Source: Slackia sp.
GTDB lineage: Bacteria; Actinomycetota; Coriobacteriia; Anaerosomatales; Anaerosomataceae
Direction: 5' to 3'
NCBI GenBank assembly: GCA_020725885.1
Contig: DYEA01000007.1
Location: 186,001 to 250,000 of the forward strand
DNA: 64,000 nucleotides
Below the pieces are notes generated by a model. The model had not been told where the DNA came from and searched no databases. It saw only the letters and a program-made list of their open reading frames with translations. Position numbers and translations under genes: made by a program. Positions 61,949 to 64,000 of this stretch are shown here, piece by piece. Numbering within the stretch: position 1 is the first letter of the stretch; the number at the start of each line of letters is the position of its first letter.

Positions 61949-63340
61949 TCACCAGCCGAAGGGGCTCGGACGCTCCTCTGCGCCGGTCCAGAGCACGCGC
62001 GAATCGGCGCCGAACTCGTTTGCCCTGTACGCGATCACGCGCACTGTGCCGTCGTCATCGTACTTCGCCGTGGCCCAAGCGAGTCCGGCCTCAGGATGCC
62101 ACGCAGGGACTCCGTCCGGGAGGTTCAGAGACGCTATCTCGAATACGCCGTCCTCGTCGACACGATGCACTGATGAGCCTGCGAAGAAGATCGGACCCTT
62201 CTCGGTCACGCCGCACGGCAGCCACGGGAACGGCGTCGTTTCATCGACGACATCGTGGGCTTCCACCTGTTCTGAGAGGTGCGAGAGCCGAGGCTCTCGT
62301 CCTTCCGCGACGCTGAGGGCGACCACGTCGAGGAACGCGGTCACGGAATCGGCGCCCGGTCGCATCTCGTCCGGCTCCAACCACACGAGCGTGTCCTCGT
62401 CGGGCATCCACACGGCCGAGGGCGCCATGCCGAGGGTCTGCACCCGCTGCCTCGAGACCACCGCGCCTTTCGCAGCGTCGATGACGTAGAGGTGCCGCTC
62501 GGGACGCTCCACAGCGGGAAGCTCAGAGACTGCCAGCGGATCCGACCCCAAGAGTCCTTCGACGGCGAAGTACCGGCCGGAGGGCGACCAACCGATGGGC
62601 ACCAAGGTGCCTTTCGGCACGGGGCGAAGGTATGCTGGCTCAGCCGGAGGCTCGCCGCCTGAAGGACCGAACGCGATCTTCGCAGGCCCGACGCCAAGAG
62701 CGGGGTCCACCGCGAGGAATGCCGCCATGCCTCCTGGACCCGGTATCGGCTCCCATCGCAGCGACGCGGGCCGACGCGGCGAAGACTTGCCGTCCAGCCG
62801 CCAGACGAGCAGTTCGTCTGGAACGTGGTCGAACGTGTCGCCCAGCCCGTCGTCTGGCGGAAGGTCGGACGCGGGGATGCGCTCGAGCCACACGACCGGC
62901 GCCTCAGGCTCGACGAACAATGGGCGGTACCCCTCGATGACGCGCCCCGCACGGGTCTGCTTCTCGATCGCGATGATCGCCGGTCGTCCGCCGTCAGTCA
63001 GGTGCTGCACGACGAGGTACCGGCCGTCGCCGCTCCACTGCGCGACTTTGAGCCAGCCGCTGCCTGCAACACCCCAGTCGTCGGGCTCGAGAGGCCCCTG
63101 TTCGGTGACTCCGAACACGTCGCCGAGAAATCGCACGGCCGCACGGATGCCGACCGCGCATCCGGCCACGACTGCGAGCGTCAGCACCGCCGCCACGACG
63201 CGCCACCAGCGCACCGTCCGCTTGCGCGGCGGCTCGCCCACGGGGATCGGGATCGGGGCCGGAACCACGCCTGGGGTCTGCCCGCCGGCCGGCGCGGCCA
63301 TGCCCTGCTCGTTTGCGGCGCGCGCCTCCTCGTCGCTCAC
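61949..63340 (-). CDS. Membrane-anchored hypothetical protein with beta-propeller-like repeats
   Basis: Family not recognised. The 463-residue protein has a proline-rich N-terminus, one membrane helix (about 43-67), and then an extracytoplasmic part with repeating GDGRYLVV, GWSPSGRYFAVE and WMPDEDTLVW strands, resembling TolB/WD40-like propeller blades. The GTG at 63340 (GGAGGAG upstream) is chosen. It is encoded between pyrD and pyrF and probably cotranscribed, though no role in pyrimidine synthesis is evident. Confidence 0.7.
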   Translation of the reverse strand: MSDEEARAANEQGMAAPAGGQTPGVVPAPIPIPVGEPPRKRTVRWWRVVAAVLTLAVVAGCAVGIRAAVRFLGDVFGVTEQGPLEPDDWGVAGSGWLKVAQWSGDGRYLVVQHLTDGGRPAIIAIEKQTRAGRVIEGYRPLFVEPEAPVVWLERIPASDLPPDDGLGDTFDHVPDELLVWRLDGKSSPRRPASLRWEPIPGPGGMAAFLAVDPALGVGPAKIAFGPSGGEPPAEPAYLRPVPKGTLVPIGWSPSGRYFAVEGLLGSDPLAVSELPAVERPERHLYVIDAAKGAVVSRQRVQTLGMAPSAVWMPDEDTLVWLEPDEMRPGADSVTAFLDVVALSVAEGREPRLSHLSEQVEAHDVVDETTPFPWLPCGVTEKGPIFFAGSSVHRVDEDGVFEIASLNLPDGVPAWHPEAGLAWATAKYDDDGTVRVIAYRANEFGADSRVLWTGAEERPSPFGW

Positions 63341-63359
63341 CACGCCACTCCTCCGCCAG

Positions 63360-64000
63360 TCACTGTCCGCCGCCCGCGCCGCGGTGCGCGGCTCCGACGA
63401 GGTCCGCCACGCGCGCTACGCCGCGCTCCCGACAGTACGCCTCCACGCCGTCCAGGATGCGCGTCATGGCGGCCGGGTCGACGAAGTTCGCCGTGCCGAC
63501 TGCGACCGCCGTCGCCCCCGCGAGCATGAACTCGACCGCGTCGTGCGCGCTGGCGATGCCGCCCATGCCGATCACGGGCACGCGCACCGCTTCGTACACG
63601 TCCCACACCATGCGCAGGGCCACCGGCTTGATCGCGGGGCCGGACAGCCCGCCCACGCGACGGGCGAGCACGGGGCGCTGCGTCTCGACGTCGATCGCCA
63701 TGCCGAGCAGCGTGTTGATGAGGCTCACGGCGTCCGCGCCGGCCCCCTCCACCGAGCGCGCGATCGCCGCGATGTCGCCGACGTTCGGGCTGAGCTTGAC
63801 GATGAGGGGCTTGGACGTCGTTGCGCGCACCGCCGCCGTCACCGACGCCGCAGCCTCGCACGACGTCCCGAACTGCATGCCGCCGGCGTCCACGTTCGGG
63901 CACGACACGTTCAGCTCGAGCGCCGAGACCGCCGGTTCGCGGTCGAGCCGCTTGGCGACGGCGACGTACTCGTCGACCGAGTGCCCGCTGACGTTGACGA
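63360..64000 (-). CDS. pyrD: Dihydroorotate dehydrogenase, catalytic subunit (partial)
   Basis: The frame enters from the right edge and ends at TGA 63360, leaving about 213 residues. [44 protein letters not shown] and [20 protein letters not shown] are class 1B (PyrDB) dehydrogenase motifs. The catalytic Cys is expected near VSCPN. The N-terminus lies outside. Confidence 0.93.
   Translation of the reverse strand, partial: VNVSGHSVDEYVAVAKRLDREPAVSALELNVSCPNVDAGGMQFGTSCEAAASVTAAVRATTSKPLIVKLSPNVGDIAAIARSVEGAGADAVSLINTLLGMAIDVETQRPVLARRVGGLSGPAIKPVALRMVWDVYEAVRVPVIGMGGIASAHDAVEFMLAGATAVAVGTANFVDPAAMTRILDGVEAYCRERGVARVADLVGAAHRGAGGGQ

Overview
The window is high-GC DNA with short intergenic gaps and many ATGA, GTGA and TGATG start/stop overlaps. 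Several genes point to Actinomycetota: an mIHF-type nucleoid protein, a GarA-like FHA protein next to an FtsR-like MerR regulator, an RsiG-like anti-sigma candidate, and a mannose-1-P guanylyltransferase/phosphomannomutase fusion. Others point to a strict anaerobe that ferments amino acids: NrdD/NrdG, IorAB, KorAB, the glycine cleavage system and rubrerythrin. A Coriobacteriia-like lineage such as the Anaerosomatales/OPB41 group fits best. This is inference; no 16S gene is present.

Layout. 0-5 kb (+): the tail of nrdD, a glutaredoxin-like protein, nrdG, dut, a NUDIX hydrolase and two NCS2 nucleobase permeases. 5.2-15.3 kb (-): two small envelope genes, then a module iorA-iorB-ACT-livJHMGF-paaK that imports amino acids and oxidises aryl or indole pyruvates to acyl-CoA. 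15.3-21 kb (-): an NlpC/P60 hydrolase, apt, a K+ channel, hpt and a regulatory operon (rsiG-like, FHA, MerR). 21-27.4 kb (-): a D,D-carboxypeptidase followed by gcvT-H-PA-PB and an octanoyl/lipoyl transferase. 27.5-28.7 kb (+): a pilin-like protein and a degenerate GGDEF protein. 28.7-38 kb (-): a second ACT/paaK pair, a VanW protein, the sugar nucleotidyltransferase fusion, a CDP-alcohol phosphatidyltransferase, CorA, tRNA-Pro(GGG) and coaBC.

38.1-46.0 kb is an accessory island. It starts with two divergent PIN-domain toxin/antitoxin pairs. An array of four orphan Rhs C-terminal modules follows. Each module repeats the end of the Rhs core, carries an EF-hand-like loop, then a unrelated C-terminal domain, and is followed by a small membrane protein gene that is a candidate immunity gene. 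The oldest-looking module is frameshifted. No full-length rhs gene is visible. This is the most likely place for an undescribed toxin/immunity system.

46.1-64 kb: korAB (+), a DEAD-box helicase, a fucose-isomerase-like protein, a large GGDEF-HD-GYP membrane protein, a DJ-1/PfpI protein and a rubrerythrin, an ABC exporter, a queuosine-mannosyltransferase-like glycosyltransferase, thiI, and the cluster pyrD-(membrane protein)-pyrF-pyrE-mihF-gmk-rpoZ, cut off by the window end. Cyclic-di-GMP signalling links several loci: one apparently active GGDEF/HD-GYP enzyme, one degenerate GGDEF protein and the RsiG-like candidate.
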